DNA from: Apostichopus japonicus
Taxonomy: Eukaryota > Echinodermata > Holothuroidea > Aspidochirotida > Stichopodidae
Reading direction: 5' to 3'
NCBI RefSeq assembly: GCF_037975245.1
Contig: NC_092581.1
Coordinates: forward strand, 8,027,501 to 8,091,500
DNA: 64,000 nt
Shown: positions 63,914 to 64,000 of the stretch, one piece after another
How positions within the stretch are numbered: the first letter of the stretch is position 1
How the letters are laid out: each line of letters starts with the position of its first letter
The notes under the pieces: generated by a model
What the model saw: the letters and a program-made list of their open reading frames with translations, nothing else
What the model was told of the DNA's origin: nothing
Database searches by the model: none
Program-made: the position numbers and the translations under genes

Positions 63914-64000
63914 GGATATCGATAATACATCTTGTACTATTGTCGTCACACCTGCAGGAATTTGGCTATGTTTCTAGGGAACCGTTTTGCCGAGAAAACT

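Overview
The window is animal nuclear DNA: spliced genes with GT-AG introns, long 3' UTRs, AATAAA signals, abundant minisatellites, DNA transposons, a SINE and a LINE. Gene content, gene structure and repeat style point to a marine invertebrate deuterostome, most likely an echinoderm. The phylum is an inference; nothing here fixes the species.

Layout. (1) 184-9142 (+): 3' part of an ARHGAP20-like Rho GTPase-activating protein (RA region, RhoGAP domain, one giant Ser-rich last exon), with a 1.75-kb hAT-like element in its first visible intron and a 3' UTR of about 3.7 kb holding two minisatellites. (2) 17564-25377 (+): a complete nine-exon NudC gene, predicted 330 aa. (3) 43358 down to 28070 (-): a complete 18-exon ORC3 gene, predicted 744 aa, convergent with NudC. 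Its introns carry a 101-bp satellite array, a 79-bp triplication, a tRNA-derived SINE and, before the last exon, a transposon nest. (4) 43789-51715: accessory, repeat-rich DNA upstream of ORC3 with two more nests of hAT-like elements, a tandem 0.3-kb repeat, a decayed GIY-YIG (Penelope-like) coding fragment and a 40-bp minisatellite. (5) 55765-57285 (+): an uninterrupted glycosyltransferase family 92 gene. (6) 61070-64000: a long-inverted-repeat element with a small MITE inside it, then a frameshifted LINE on the minus strand running to the window edge.

The main discovery candidate is in the mobile DNA. By pairing ends and target-site duplications by eye I could bound eleven elements, several nested inside one another. 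Three with ends CAGGxGCGKATCCAGG have exact 5-bp duplications; others with different ends have 8-bp duplications. Six copies of one roughly 110-bp module (direct repeat GCGGAGCG flanking a GCGCCA/TGGCGC hairpin) sit about 40-80 bp inside a CA-type end in both classes and always read inward. A conserved subterminal module shared by elements with different ends and different target-site lengths is the observation most worth following up.

The three conserved genes belong to unrelated cell functions (Rho signalling, dynein/spindle chaperoning, replication origin licensing). There is no operon-like logic; neighbourhood is probably incidental. All exon boundaries were read by eye from splice sites and frame continuity.
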